A stretch of 64,000 bases of DNA from Rhodovastum sp963709085 (GCA_963709085.1 CAVPVB010000014.1:1-64000); one strand, 5' to 3'; numbered from the stretch's first letter, positions 27,680-37,833 are shown. Translations and numbers: made by a program. Notes: a model not told the origin generated them from the letters alone.

Positions 27680-28879
27680 TTATGGCCCAGCAGCTTCCGT
27701 GCTCAGTGTGTACAGCCGCGCCTTAGCATCTGAATCTCCAAGTGCCGCCGCCTTCCGATACCAATCCATAGCCAGTGCTGGATCGGACCTAAGGCCGACC
27801 ACCCCCAACTGAGCCAGGAAGGCAGGGTCGTGGGTCCTGGCAAGGGCCGCGACTGCGCGGACGCTCCCAGCGTTGGCGGCAAACATGTAGAACTTGCGCG
27901 CGGCTGAAATGTCCTTGATCGCCAGCATCTGATCGCCACGACCCAGGTACAAAGCGGCCATCGACTGCACTTGCCTGCTTGATCCACTCGTTGCTGAAGG
28001 CGCGGCCGGCATCGCAAAGGGCAGCACTGTTTGGCTAGTTGCGGGAGCCGGTTGCGCAGCTTTGGAGTCGGATCCACCAGAGACCGGCGATCCTTCGGTG
28101 GCAGCGGAGTTACCGCGAGGTGTCCGGGTCTCCGCCATGCCGACGCCGACCTTCGGCAGATCCGCCACGGTGGGGCGGGTTAAGAAGGCGTCAACGGATC
28201 GGGCGTCTCCGGTTGCCGCGCTTGGCGCCGAGGCGCCGGGTCCGTGTGGCGTGTAATCCTCATCCAGGATTGGTTGCCGTCTGATTGCCTGGGAACTCGG
28301 CGACGGTGGCGCGTTGCCGGCGTCCGTCAGGAGCTTGGTCGCCCCATCCGCAAATACGACATAATCCACCCAAAATATTCTTCCAGCCGCCTTTTCTGCA
28401 GCCGCTCGATTCTGCATACGCGTCACGAAATCCGTCAAGGCCTTGCGGACCCCTGGAGAAACTGGCGACGCTCTCTGAACGACGCCTTCCCAGGTCTTCA
28501 TGGCGTTGTTATTTTCAGGCGAGAGGACGCGTCCAGTAGAGATCTGCTGCTCCGCCCTGACCAGTAGTGCCTCGATGTCATGATCTGCTTCCACTGCAGG
28601 CTTGACGCGCGATTCGCTGGCGACGTCACCTGCTGCGAAGGAGGCGCTCCCCATCCACAGAATGCCGACGCAAAGCGTGATCAGCCCAAGGAGAAGGTCG
28701 CAACGATATCTGTATCTCGGAACGGTGTTCGGTCCGGAGGAATACCGCTTCAGATCGACACGAAAACAAAACGAAGACTGGAGTACGGTCGTCTGAAGTG
28801 CATTCCCGCTCATCATCCGTATCCACGGCGGCCGCGCCGCGCACCAGAAGTGGATCAAACGAACAAGCGGCACTGTCAA
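27680..28879 (-). CDS. Exported or membrane-anchored Sel1-repeat protein
   Basis: 399 residues from the ATG at 28877-28879, which overlaps the upstream stop (ATGA). A hydrophobic segment (LLLGLITLCVGILWMGSASF, about residues 62-81) would export or anchor it. Residues 110-300 are low-complexity, Pro/Ser/Ala-rich. The C-terminal 110 residues hold Sel1-like helical repeats (AARKFYMFAANAGSVRAVAA, then ALAMDWYRKAAALGDSDAKA). Sel1 proteins serve as periplasmic scaffolds. A shorter start near 28816 is possible. Coupling to the TAXI protein suggests a joint function. Confidence 0.7.
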   Translation of the reverse strand: MTVPLVRLIHFWCAARPPWIRMMSGNALQTTVLQSSFCFRVDLKRYSSGPNTVPRYRYRCDLLLGLITLCVGILWMGSASFAAGDVASESRVKPAVEADHDIEALLVRAEQQISTGRVLSPENNNAMKTWEGVVQRASPVSPGVRKALTDFVTRMQNRAAAEKAAGRIFWVDYVVFADGATKLLTDAGNAPPSPSSQAIRRQPILDEDYTPHGPGASAPSAATGDARSVDAFLTRPTVADLPKVGVGMAETRTPRGNSAATEGSPVSGGSDSKAAQPAPATSQTVLPFAMPAAPSATSGSSRQVQSMAALYLGRGDQMLAIKDISAARKFYMFAANAGSVRAVAALARTHDPAFLAQLGVVGLRSDPALAMDWYRKAAALGDSDAKARLYTLSTEAAGP

Positions 28880-29973
28880 CGCGCTGCCGCCCGTTGCCGT
28901 TGCCAGGCCAGGAACTGCTGAAAAAGCTCTTGCTTCGCTGCATCCGTCAGCTTTCCGTTCATCCCTGGGTTGACCTGAGACAGGAAGTCATTGAACAGCG
29001 ATTGCGTCGCGGCACCCGCGGTGCCTGCCGTGGTTTGCCGCACCAACCAATCCTGCGCGGGCTGGAATTGGGTCCAGCCTGGCACTTCCGCGGTCAGGTT
29101 GACTTCGCGCCACTTGGGATGGCGCGGCGGGTGCTGGAACTGGTCGAACTTGCTAAAGAAGGCGCCCACGAAACGGGAAACCTTATTGAATCTCTCGCTG
29201 TTTGGCGGCCACGCGAACACTGCCATCACGTCTCCGACGGCGATCGTCGGCACCGTTCCGCCGGCCTTGACAAGCAAGGGATAGGAGTCATGCGTGAATT
29301 GGTCCGGCAGGTAGGTCTGCGCGAGAGCCTGAGTGAGAGGGACCGGAAGAAAATGAATTCCGGTGTCGGCAGATATATCGGCAAAAAGCGGTATCGGTGC
29401 GCCACCGACATGAATTATTGCGGCGATTTCACCGCGTTTTAGCTCTTGTACGCCTGTGACCTGCTTTTCATGCTCGATCTTTGCATTGATGCCGAGGGCA
29501 TCGAGCAAGAGTTCGGCGGTCATCGCGGAACCGCTACCGTTGACATCGACGTTCACGCGCTGGCCGTTCAGGTCTTCGAGTTTAATAATGTCGTTGCGGG
29601 CCAGCACATGAATTTCCTCATCGTACAATTTGGCAACATAACGGATGCTTTCCGTGAGGTTCGGAAACATGCTGTGTTGTTTCGCGTACGTCAACGCGTC
29701 GGCTTGGACAAAACCGACGTCTATCCCTCTGAGGTATAGTATATCGGAGAGATTTTGCAGGGAGCCCTTCCCGAGGGTGGGCAGTATACGAATCGTTTCG
29801 TCATCCAGAATTGTTAGATCCGCCCCGGTCCGCGCATAGGTACCGCCCTCCATCCCGGTTATCACTCCTACGGTGCCTTGGTTCGCTCGTGCGACCGGGT
29901 CCTGAAGTGGATGCTGCGCCATGGCGGCACCGGCGAACAGGATGCATAGCCAAGTAAAAACCATATGCTTCAC
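28876..29973 (-). CDS. TAXI-family TRAP solute-binding protein
   Basis: 365 residues from the GTG at 29971-29973, chosen for its AAAGGTG ribosome-binding site and for the signal peptide MVFTWLCILFAGAAMA just after it. The mature part has TAXI motifs: GMEGGTYARTGADL, ILPTLGKGSLQNLSDILYLR, and DEEIHVLAR. TAXI proteins bind small carboxylates in the periplasm for TRAP transporters, but no DctM/DctQ-like permease lies nearby. The ligand is unknown. A long alanine/glutamine-rich C-terminus (about residues 280-365) is unusual. Confidence 0.8.
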   Translation of the reverse strand: MKHMVFTWLCILFAGAAMAQHPLQDPVARANQGTVGVITGMEGGTYARTGADLTILDDETIRILPTLGKGSLQNLSDILYLRGIDVGFVQADALTYAKQHSMFPNLTESIRYVAKLYDEEIHVLARNDIIKLEDLNGQRVNVDVNGSGSAMTAELLLDALGINAKIEHEKQVTGVQELKRGEIAAIIHVGGAPIPLFADISADTGIHFLPVPLTQALAQTYLPDQFTHDSYPLLVKAGGTVPTIAVGDVMAVFAWPPNSERFNKVSRFVGAFFSKFDQFQHPPRHPKWREVNLTAEVPGWTQFQPAQDWLVRQTTAGTAGAATQSLFNDFLSQVNPGMNGKLTDAAKQELFQQFLAWQRQRAAAR

Positions 29974-30659
29974 AAAATCACCTTTGCATGATGCACTAGA
30001 CGGTGTGGAAAAATTCGAGTTTCGGCTCGGTCCGCACATCATGTGGTTTTCGTAGCCTGCCGTCGCATACCATATATTTTGCCACCGTTCGGTGAAGCGG
30101 GACTTTTTCCGCAGCCTGCTAGCCGCGTTGGCTGTTGGGAGCGTAAGCCAAGAGCACCGACCCGTCGCGGCCTTAGCGCTGCCCATTGTGATTGCGAAGA
30201 TATAACCGCCCCCCTGACAATCTCGTCCTTGCGAGTTGCGGCACATCTTGCGCAGTCCCAGCCGACTCGGCGCCGATATCCTGCAACCAACAGCCAACGC
30301 AACGGAAACATGGAATTAATCTGTACTCTCGGAATCGTTCTGTCGAATTAATTTGGGCCCCTCGGGCTTCGGGGGCAACGATTCTCGCATCGATGTGATC
30401 ACACGCTCTGCCGGGGAAGGGGGTCTGGAGTCAAACCCTCGGAATTGTTGAAACCGTGGAGCCTCTTGCAAAACTCTGGCGCGGAAGTGCCAGGAAGATC
30501 CCCTGGGAGAGGCAACCAGGAGCGGAATCGAGCGTTTGTTGCAATATCATATCGTGCTTAGCCACGTGTGATACCGACGGGCGGAAGGTTCGACTCCTGG
30601 GGTTGTGCCGACGCGGGGCGGCACGATCCATAGGTTGGCATGTCATCGGGAGGCCGAGC
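29974..30659. other. Gap between TAXI gene and IS630 relic
   Basis: I see no supported gene. The region contains scattered short frames and AT-richer DNA near 30050-30080 that may hold the TAXI promoter. Confidence 0.35.
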
Positions 30660-31014
30660 ATGCCGGCGCTGCGGATCAGGACGGATATCGCGCCGGAGGA
30701 ACTGCGGCGGCTGGCGTGTCGTGAGGATGACGCGCGGGTGGTACGGCGTCTGCTGGCATTGGCCAATGCGCTCGCGGCATGCCGCGAGCGCGGGCGGCAA
30801 GGGCGGCCGGCATGGACAGCCAGACACTGGGGGACTGGTTGATCCGGTACAACCGTGGCGGCGTGGCTGCTCTGGTGGACGCTTGCGGCCATGGACGGCC
30901 GTGCCGGCTGAGTGTGAAGGCGAGTAGGCGACGCTGAAGGCGATAGTGCTGACCGGCCCGGACGCAGAGGCCGATAGCATGTCGATCTGGCGGATCAGCA
31001 ACATTTGCCGGTTA

Positions 31015-32073
31015 GAGCCTGTTTGACCATATTTATCCGTCGTGCCTTGATCTCTCACAGGCGGTTTTGGAGGGGAGTGGTCGTCAATCTTCCCGTGGTT
31101 GGCCTGACGGAAAACCGTCAGGATTTGTGAAGTGCCTTGCCTTTTGAGCAGTTTGCAGGCGGCGTTGGCATGTGCTGAAGGTTGCGCAGGGCGGGTAGGA
31201 ACGGCTTCCAACACGGGCTCCCAGGAGGGACGTGCGATGTGGACGGCGGAACAGCGTGAGCGGTACAAGGATGACGGTCGGCGCTACCCGAGCGATCTGA
31301 CAGATGCCGAGTGGGCGACGATTGCTGCCGTTTTTTCAATTTATGCGACCCTGACGGCCGATCTGCGGGAAATGGTCAACGCCTGTTTCTACCTTGAGAA
31401 GACCGGCTGCGGGTGGCGCTATCTCCCCAAGGACTTTGGCCCGTGGCAGACCGTCCGGACTTGGTATGACCGGTTTCGCGCCGATGGCATCTGGGCCGAT
31501 ATCGCGGGGTTGTTGATACGTGGCGTCCGCCAACGGTGCGGCAGGCCGGCGGAGCCGGAGACGGTGATCCTCAACTCGCAGAGCGTGGTGTCCGGTCCCC
31601 AGGCGGGCGAGCGGGGCGTGGACGGCAACAAGCGGATCAAGGGCATCAAGCGGCACGTGCTGGCCGGCTCGCTCGGCTTCGTGTTGGCCGTGCTGGTCAC
31701 GGCTGCCAATGTCCATGATAGCACGGTGGCGCCGCCGCTTCTTGACCGGGCCGCCGAGGCCGGCTGGGCGCCAAAGCGCGTAAAGGTTGACGCAGCCTAT
31801 GTTGGTCCGCGGGTGGCGGCGGCGGCTGAGCGACACGGCATGGAGGTCCAGATTTCATCCAGGGAGGCCGGCATCCCCGGCTTCAAGCCGCTGCCAGTAC
31901 GCTGGCGCATCGAGGCGACTTTCGGCACCTTGACCAATCGTTACCGCCGCCTGACTCGTAATTTGGAACAAAGTCCAGCCGCCGCAGAAGATGCGGTCGA
32001 GATTGCCAATGTACACCGCGTCCTTCGCGCCTACTGCCGCGAAAAAGCGTCTATGGGATAGTCAAACAGGCTC
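31015..32073 (+). mobile_element. IS5-family element, IS1031-type
   Basis: A 1,059-bp element with inverted ends GAGCCTGTTTGAC and flanking TTA duplications at 31012-31014 and 32074-32076. The three-base TNA duplication is typical of the IS1031 subgroup. It interrupts the IS630 relic. Confidence 0.92.
31237..32061 (+). CDS. IS5-family transposase
   Basis: 274 residues from ATG 31237 behind CAGGAGGG. It shows the DUF4096-like start (YPSDLTDAEWATIAAVF), YLPKDFGPWQTVRTWYDRF, then NSQSVVSG where IS5 relatives normally carry a catalytic Asp (usually DSQS), VDAAYVGPRV (second Asp) and VRWRIEATFGTLTNRYRRL (Glu). The Asp-to-Asn change at the first position may make it inactive. Confidence 0.9.
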   Translation: MWTAEQRERYKDDGRRYPSDLTDAEWATIAAVFSIYATLTADLREMVNACFYLEKTGCGWRYLPKDFGPWQTVRTWYDRFRADGIWADIAGLLIRGVRQRCGRPAEPETVILNSQSVVSGPQAGERGVDGNKRIKGIKRHVLAGSLGFVLAVLVTAANVHDSTVAPPLLDRAAEAGWAPKRVKVDAAYVGPRVAAAAERHGMEVQISSREAGIPGFKPLPVRWRIEATFGTLTNRYRRLTRNLEQSPAAAEDAVEIANVHRVLRAYCREKASMG

Positions 32074-32217
32074 TTAGTCGAGCAGCGGTTTGACGTGACC
32101 TACTCGGTCACCGGCATGGGACGTCGCCTTCGCGCGCTTGACCTGTCATGGCAGACCTGCCGGCCGCAACACCCGAAGAGCGATCCGGCGGCACAGAAGG
32201 CTTTCAAGAAAAGGTTC

Positions 32218-32468
32218 TGGCGGGTGCTGGATCAGACCGCTGCCGAGCAGGAGGGTCTCCCGAATCGCCGGGTGTTTGGTGTCGAGCGGGTGGCCCGCGA
32301 CGCCACAGGCGCGCGCAATCGCGGCGACCCGCCGGCGCAGGGTTGGCATGGCGTAGCCTTCGCTGGCGGCGGCCAGATAGGCGCCGACGATTTCCGGCGT
32401 TGCCGGCATCGCCTGGAAGCCGTGCTTGCCGCACCATGCCTCGAAGTTGGTCAGGTCGGCCGCATAGG
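32218..32468 (-). pseudogene. Tyrosine recombinase N-terminal fragment
   Basis: Read on the minus strand: YAADLTNFEAWCGKHG, ATPEIVGAYLAAASEGY and MPTLRRRVAAIARACGVAGH, followed by DTKHPAIRETLL. This is the SAM-like core-binding domain of phage-type integrases. The catalytic domain is missing, cut by the IS630 relic on one side; the other side abuts the ISAs1 fragment. Confidence 0.7.
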
Positions 32469-32654
32469 CAGGGCAATCGCATTTCGGAAGGATCCGAGGA
32501 GTCTGGAGAGACAGGCATTGTTCCAACCGGCCCGTTGGAACTTGCCGCGCAGAGACGCCTTCGAGCCATCCTTTTGCATGATGTTCAGGGCCATGTGTCG
32601 CCGGACCGCGAGATTGTGTGGCCCGTTGCCCAGTCGGGTCCGGTCCTGATCCTC
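32469..32654 (-). pseudogene. ISAs1 transposase 3' fragment, copy 2
   Basis: 186 bp, inverted relative to 27398-27583 and starting at the same element end (CAGGGCAATCGCA). The two copies break at the same internal point. Confidence 0.8.
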
Positions 32655-32746
32655 GGTAACTGCTCACCCCGTCGGGGCGTTGCGGCGCGATGATGCCATG
32701 AACGACCGGCTTGACATGGTCACGGCGGGTACAATTCACCCTGATT

Positions 32747-33161
32747 GTGAATCGCGAAGCCCTTCTTGCTCTCACCGCGGATGACCTGGTTGCCCTGGTT
32801 CTGGCCCAACAGGCGCAGATCGAGGTGCTGACCGCACAGGTCGCCGACCTTCAAGCCAGAACTCAACGTTCCGCCCAAGACCCCGGACAATTCCAGCACC
32901 CCGCCGTCGCGCGGCGAGAAGCCGAACCGTCCGGATCATCCGCCGAAGAAGCAGCGCCGTCGCGGTCGTCCTGGTGTGGCGCGCCCGCTGGCCGAGCCCC
33001 CCGACCGTGTCATCAAAGCGACGCTCGATGCCTGCCCGCATTGCGCCAACCCGCTTGGTTCGGCCGCCCAACCCGGCATTCACGCCTACGACCACGTCGA
33101 GTTGCCGTCGATCCGCCCCGTGGTCACCCGCATCAACCGTCATCACGGCACCTGCCGATGA
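32747..33161 (+). pseudogene. IS66 transposase N-terminal fragment, frameshifted
   Basis: Starts VNREALLALTADDLVALVLA with a coiled coil, shifts frame near 32867 into NVPPKTPDNSSTPPSRGEKP and CPHCANPLG, and stops at 33159-33161. Coiled coil, SSTPPS linker and the first zinc pair identify an IS66 protein different from the two complete ones. The catalytic part is gone. Confidence 0.7.
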
Positions 33162-33250
33162 CCTGGCTGGTGACGGGGCGCAGCGAAAGGGGTTGATCCT
33201 GGTGCGCAACCTGGCATGGCTGCGCACCGGAAAGACCGGAGCGATCGAGC

Positions 33251-34091
33251 ATGCGCGACACCGAGCTGCTACAAGCGGCGCTGGGACTGGGGACGCCATG
33301 GGCGGTGTCTGGCAGCCGGTTCGATGCGTTGGCGCGGCGGCTGGACATTGACATCACGTTCGCCAAGGGCGCGCGGTTTGCCTGCCCGTGCTGTGAGGCA
33401 ACGGGTTGTCCGGTCCACGACACCGAACAGAAGTCGTGGCGGCATCTTAGCTTTTTCCAGCACGAGGCGTATCTGAATGCGCGTGTGCCGCAGATCAGGT
33501 GTGAGGTCTGCGGGGTCAAGCGGGTGAATGTGCCGTGGGCAGGCGAAGGCAGCGGCTTCACGCTGCTGTTTGAGGCCATGCTGATGCCCCTGCTGCGAGC
33601 ACGCCGGTGGCGGAGGTGGCACGCCATGTCGGCGAGCACGACACCAGGCTGTGGCGGGTTCTCCACCACTACGTCGACGAGGCGCGGGCGCGCGACGACC
33701 ACAGCACGGTCAGCCGGGCCGCCTTCGACGAGACCTCCGCGCGTCGCGGTCACGATTACGTCTCGTTGTTTGTCGATCTCGACGGTCCGCGCGTGCTGTT
33801 CGTCGCCAATGGCAAAGACGCGGCCACGGTCGGCGCCTTCGCCGATGACCTGAAGGCGCATGGCGGCGATCCCGCGCGCATCGAGGAAGTCTGCATGGAC
33901 ATGAGCGCCGCCTTCATTGCGGGCGCGGCCGCCCACCTGCCGCAGGCCGAGATCACCTTCGACCGGTTTCACATCGTCAAGATCATCAACGAGGGCGTCG
34001 ACGAGGTGCGGCGGGAAGAACAGAAGAGCCGGCCGGAACTGAAGCAGAGCCGCTATGTGTGGCTCAAGAACGAGACCAACCTCTCCAGCGG
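33251..34091 (+). pseudogene. ISL3-family transposase fragment, frameshifted
   Basis: MRDTELLQAALGLGTPWAV, zinc finger (CPCCEATGCPVHDTE, then RCEVCGVKRVNVPWA), a frame change near 33603, then AFDETSARRGHDYVSLFVDL (first Asp) and ITFDRFHIVKIINEGVDEV (second Asp). Homology stops at WLKNETNLS, so the C-terminal Glu region is lost. A close relative is at 38142. Confidence 0.8.
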
Positions 34092-34194
34092 CCACTCGCC
34101 AGTTCATTCACGCCGGGACGGCAATAGCAAGAGATTTCAATGCCCAAGGCAGACCGCCTCGCCCCCGGAGCCAGGAAAAAGGGCTGAGCAATTA

Positions 34195-34282
34195 CCAACC
34201 ACGGGAAGATTGACGACCACTCCCCTCCAAAACCGCCTGTGAGAGATCAAGGCACGACGGATGATTCTGGTCAAACAGGCTC
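34195..34282 (-). mobile_element. Left-end fragment of the IS1031-type IS
   Basis: 88 bp nearly identical to the reverse complement of the first 88 bases of the element at 31015, including the terminal GAGCCTGTTTGACC. No coding sequence. Confidence 0.8.
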
Positions 34283-34389
34283 TCAACCTGCGCGTGTGGG
34301 CCACCCACATAAAACAGCGAGGAGCCTCGGCCGCAAGCTGGACTGCGCAGGACGTCGGGCTGACACTGTCGGGCGCCACTGCGCAACTA

Positions 34390-35626
34390 GTGCCCTGCGT
34401 CGCTCATAATGCTGGGTAGAGCCTCTTCAGTTTCACCCGGGCATCGGCCGTGGTGAATTGCCAATCGGCTTTGGTGTGGTGTCGGTTGCGGCGGGCCTGC
34501 CAGGCGGCGACTTCGTCCATCAGGGTCTGCTTGTCGGGGATGCGGCGATCGAGACACTGCGACGCCAGGACGCCGAGTTCGGACTCGGCCATGTCCAGCC
34601 AGCTGCCGTGCTTGGGGGTGTAGTGCCATTCGAAGCGCTCGACGAGCCGACGCGCCTCGGCGGCCGGAAAGGCTTCGTAGAGCGACGCCGCCTTGTGGGT
34701 GTTGAGGTTGTCCTGCACGAGGACGATCTTCTCGGCGTGAGGAAAGTGCGTGTCGGACAATTCCTTGAGGACCTGCGCATAATCCACGGCGGCGTGGCGA
34801 TCGGTCACCTTGACGTGCCGCCAGCCTTCCAGCGGTGCGAACATCATGAACAGGTTGGCGGTGCCGTTGCGTTCATACTCGTAGTCGTAGCGGGCAACCT
34901 GCCCTGGCTTCGCCGCGATCGGCACACGCGTTTCGGAAATCAACTGCTTTGCGGTCTCGTCCAGGCAGACCACGGGGCGGGTTGGGTTGTGCGGCCTTTG
35001 ATAAACTTCCAGCACATCCTCCATGCTGGCTACGAAGGCGGCGTTGGCGTCCGGCGGGATGACCCATTGCTGTCGCAGGTGGGGCTTGAGCGTGTTTTTT
35101 TTAGCGTCCGCCCGATCGTGTTGTCGCTGGCCCGCTCAACGATGTTCAGCTCCACGACGGTCTCTTCCAGAAGCCGTAGCGTCCATTTCGCGCGTCCCGC
35201 TGGGGGCGCCGAACAGGCCAGGGCAACCAGCTTCGCCTCGGCTTCTCCATCAAAGATGCGTTTTCTGGCGGAGGCTGGCGAATGCTTGCAGGTCAGCACA
35301 GCATCGACGCCCTCTTCCACCAGCCGCTGGCGCGCCCGAGCAACTGTGTCGACGCTGGTCTCCAGGGCTGCGGCAATTTGGCTGTCACTCCAGGCTTCGC
35401 CGGCGTCCGACGCATCCGCCTTCAGCAGAATGCGCGCTTTCAGCTGCTGCCGCGCCGGGTGTTTGCCCTTGGTGATCAGCGCGGTCAGCCGGCCCCGCTC
35501 CTCATCGCTGAGCTTCACCACGTATTTTTTTACCGCGATCTCTTTGGCAGCCACAAATCGTCTCCGCTGGTCCTATGCGGAACGATCGAGTCAGACATCC
35601 ACCGCAGAGTCAAGGACGCCGGGCAC
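34390..35626 (-). mobile_element. IS630-family element
   Basis: 1,237 bp with inverted ends GTGCCCGGCGTCC and GTGCCCTGCGTCG, flanked by TA on both sides (34388-34389 and 35627-35628). Its right-hand flank is an IS701 gene whose continuation is not on the other side, so adjacent DNA was deleted after insertion. A 101-bp end fragment of the same IS is at 54961. Confidence 0.88.
34404..35554 (-). CDS. IS630-family transposase, likely made by -1 frameshift
   Basis: Two overlapping frames. The first (35554 to 35030, 174 residues) has the HTH part (WSDSQIAAALETSVDTVARA). The second continues with MEDVLEVYQRPHNPTRPVVC, catalytic LDETAKQL, IVLVQDNLNTHKAASLYEAF and YTPKHGSWLDMAESELGVL, the IS630 D-D-E/D core. 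They meet at a CT-A8-C run (about 35094-35103); slipping back one base there joins LKK to NTLKPHLRQQWVIPPD in the correct frame. Programmed slippage on A-runs is known for IS630 elements, so I treat it as one gene. Confidence 0.8.
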
Positions 35627-36516
35627 TAGCAGCGCGCGACGCATTCCTCGCCGTCCCACACCCAGACCCGCCGGAGCGCGATATCGACCCGCAACGGGCC
35701 GCGCGTGCTGTCACGCAAGGCGCAACGCTTCCAGTCGTGCGGCCGAAACTTCCTGGCCAGGCGCTCCACCGTGACAGGCTTGGTTGTTGCCCGCCGCCGC
35801 GTTGGCAAACGCCCGCAGCGCGACCTCGGCTTGGGTACGTGCAATCCGGGAGGCCTGGTCCAGACCCGCTGGGTGGAATGGATGTCGGCTGCGAACACGT
35901 CCTTGGCATCATCCAGCGCCCGGAGAAACCAGGGTTCCTTGCCATAGCCGGCATCGACGCCCACCCACCCGAACCGCATGCCGCGCACACGCGCATCGCG
36001 CACGATCGCAAGCGCATGCTCGCTTTTCGATGTCAGCTTGCGCGCTTCTGCCGGCACCCCGGCCTGATCGCAGCGCGCCGGATCGTCGATCCAGCGCTTC
36101 GGCAGGTAGAGCCGCTCGTCAACCAACGCGTGCTGCTCGCCGTCGGTGAGCACAGCGAACACCGCCACCTGGCAGTTGTCGACCTTGCCCAGCCGCCCCG
36201 ACCATTGGCGAGCGACACCAACCGAGCGGTCTCCCTGTTTGGCGAAGCTGCTCTCGTCTATAATGAGGCAACTGGTCGGCTTGCCGCCGAGCAAGCGGTC
36301 GGCGTCCCGGCCGATCTGCGCCACCACCGGCTCGTGCCGCCACGGCGAGGTGCTTATAAAGTGCTGGAACTGCTGCGCGCAGCCCTGCTCAACCACGGTG
36401 GCCATGGACGCGAACGTGGCTTCCGCCGCTTGCGCCAGCCCATGCAGGTAGCGCCTGGCCACCGGAGCGTTGTCGCGTCCACGGGTACGGAAGAACGAGC
36501 CGTAGCAGTCGACCAT
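35626..36516 (-). pseudogene. IS701-like transposase, C-terminally truncated
   Basis: 296 residues starting MVDCYGSFFRTRGRDNAPVA. DDE-type core: CLIIDESSFAKQGDRSVGVA with the first Asp, GWVGVDAGYGKEPWFLRAL with the second. The frame ends at VARC and a TAG, which is also present in copy 2, and the Glu-bearing 3' region is missing here. Confidence 0.8.
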
Positions 36517-36761
36517 GGCCGCGAACGCGTCGGCAATGCCTTCGACCAGTGATACGGTCGGGGATCATCCGTACGTACATACGGTAACGCGACGAACTGA
36601 CTGCCCCATTTCGCCCTCCCAGCCACGCGGTGTCGGTGGAGTCCCATTGATTCGACACCGGATTCCATCGTCAAGGAAAAATGTGAGCCGAACTCCCGCC
36701 GACGGGTCGGCCGCCGCATCAGCCGGCTGCGACGCCCATCGGGGAATGTGATTTTGTCAAA
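35627..36761 (-). mobile_element. IS701-like element, copy 1, 3'-truncated
   Basis: The left end of this element (ATTTTGTCAAA at 36751-36761 on the plus strand) and all sequence to 35629 match copy 2 in opposite orientation. It lacks the 3' 470 bp, replaced by the IS630 element at a TA. Confidence 0.85.
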
Positions 36762-36821
36762 GTAGGCCCTCGCTTGGCTCTTTAACCGGGTTTGCAACTT
36801 AACTGAGTTTGCAACAGAACC
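36762..36821. mobile_element. IS6-family right-end remnant
   Basis: Matches the end of the IS6 element at 44814-44855, with GGCTCTTTAACCGGGTTTGC, then a duplicated TTTGCAACAGAACC. It abuts the IS701 copy. Confidence 0.7.
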
Positions 36822-36909
36822 GTATTCCGCTCCGCCACCCCGGCCGGGCTGGACAGCCCACAGAAACTCGCCGCCTGATCCTGCGGGTTTCGATCCCAGC
36901 CTGTGCGGT

Positions 36910-37833
36910 CTACGTGCGTCCGGCGCTTGGCCGCCGGCGCACCGCGATGACACGCATCATCTCCCGGGCACGCCACAGTTGCAGGCGGACCAGCACGGCA
37001 ATGGCACCTGTCCGCGCCCTCATCCCTTGCAGGCGCCCAGACCGCGCGACCTTCAGGGCATGTGGCAGAATCGAAAGCGGCATCACGAGAGCCTTGAGTG
37101 CGAACGTAAGGGTGCCGAACCGACGCTCCCGGATAAGTTCGTAATCCTCAGCGATCATCCGGGCCCACCGTCGCTGCAATTGCCCCCAATCCCACCGCGC
37201 GGGATGCCCGACCACCGCACGCTCGACATAGCCAAGGCGGTAACCGCGCTCGCGCGCGCGGAATGACCAATCGACATCTTCGGCGACCCCGGCGCGAAAC
37301 CCTCCGACGTGGTCGAACACGTCCCGAGTCACAAACATGTTACCGCTGCCGGTAAAGCCGACCCGCTCGATGTAGCGCTTGAAGTCGAAGTTGAAGACCA
37401 TTTCGTAGGCCTCAACGGCATTCGGTCGTCCGTCTTCCCGCGGGAAAACAACGACCTGTCCGCCAACGAAATCGAAGCGACACAAGGCGGCCACGCCTTC
37501 AGCGATCCAGTCCGGGCACGGCACGCAGTCGCTGTCCACGAACGCAAGCACCGCGCCACGGCTCGCGGCGACACCCGCGTTGCGGGCCGGCCCCGCACCG
37601 GGCGCTGTCTCCTGCACGACGAGCGCGCGCAGAGCGGCTTCCTGAACCGCCGGCACTCCGCAGCGGGAGTTGTTGTCAGCGACTACGATTTCGAAACAGT
37701 CCGATGGCCACGTCTGCGCGACCAGCCGGTCATGGCATACCCGCAATCCATCTATGTCATTGTAGTGCGGGACAATGACGGATACAAACGGGCGCTCTGC
37801 CGTCGTGCGGCCAGAGAGTTCGGTGTGTTGCAT
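36910..37833 (-). CDS. Glycosyltransferase family 2 protein
   Basis: 307 residues. GT-A signatures: VSVIVPHYNDIDGLRVC at the start, VVADNNSRC, ETAPGAGPARNAGVAASRG, the DXD-like metal motif VDSDCVPCPDWI, and the acceptor-side DVDWSFRARERGYRLGYV. A C-terminal hydrophobic part (TLTFALKALVMPLSILPHAL) suggests membrane association. It would transfer a sugar to a glycan or lipid carrier. It sits alone between IS remnants, with no neighbour in its direction, and may be left over from a surface polysaccharide cluster. Confidence 0.85.
   Translation of the reverse strand: MQHTELSGRTTAERPFVSVIVPHYNDIDGLRVCHDRLVAQTWPSDCFEIVVADNNSRCGVPAVQEAALRALVVQETAPGAGPARNAGVAASRGAVLAFVDSDCVPCPDWIAEGVAALCRFDFVGGQVVVFPREDGRPNAVEAYEMVFNFDFKRYIERVGFTGSGNMFVTRDVFDHVGGFRAGVAEDVDWSFRARERGYRLGYVERAVVGHPARWDWGQLQRRWARMIAEDYELIRERRFGTLTFALKALVMPLSILPHALKVARSGRLQGMRARTGAIAVLVRLQLWRAREMMRVIAVRRRPSAGRT

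Larger units (their letters stand above)
30660..32217 (+). pseudogene. IS630-family transposase relic, split by IS1031-type IS
   Basis: The start encodes MPALRIRTDIAPEELRRLAC and DARVVRRLLALANAL, the HTH opening of IS630 transposases, then shifts frame near 30790 and carries stops. The reading resumes after the nested IS at 32074 with VEQRFDVTYSVTGMGRRLRA and LSWQTCRPQHPKSDPAAQKA, the next expected segment. It ends abruptly at 32217 before the DDE core. Confidence 0.75.
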
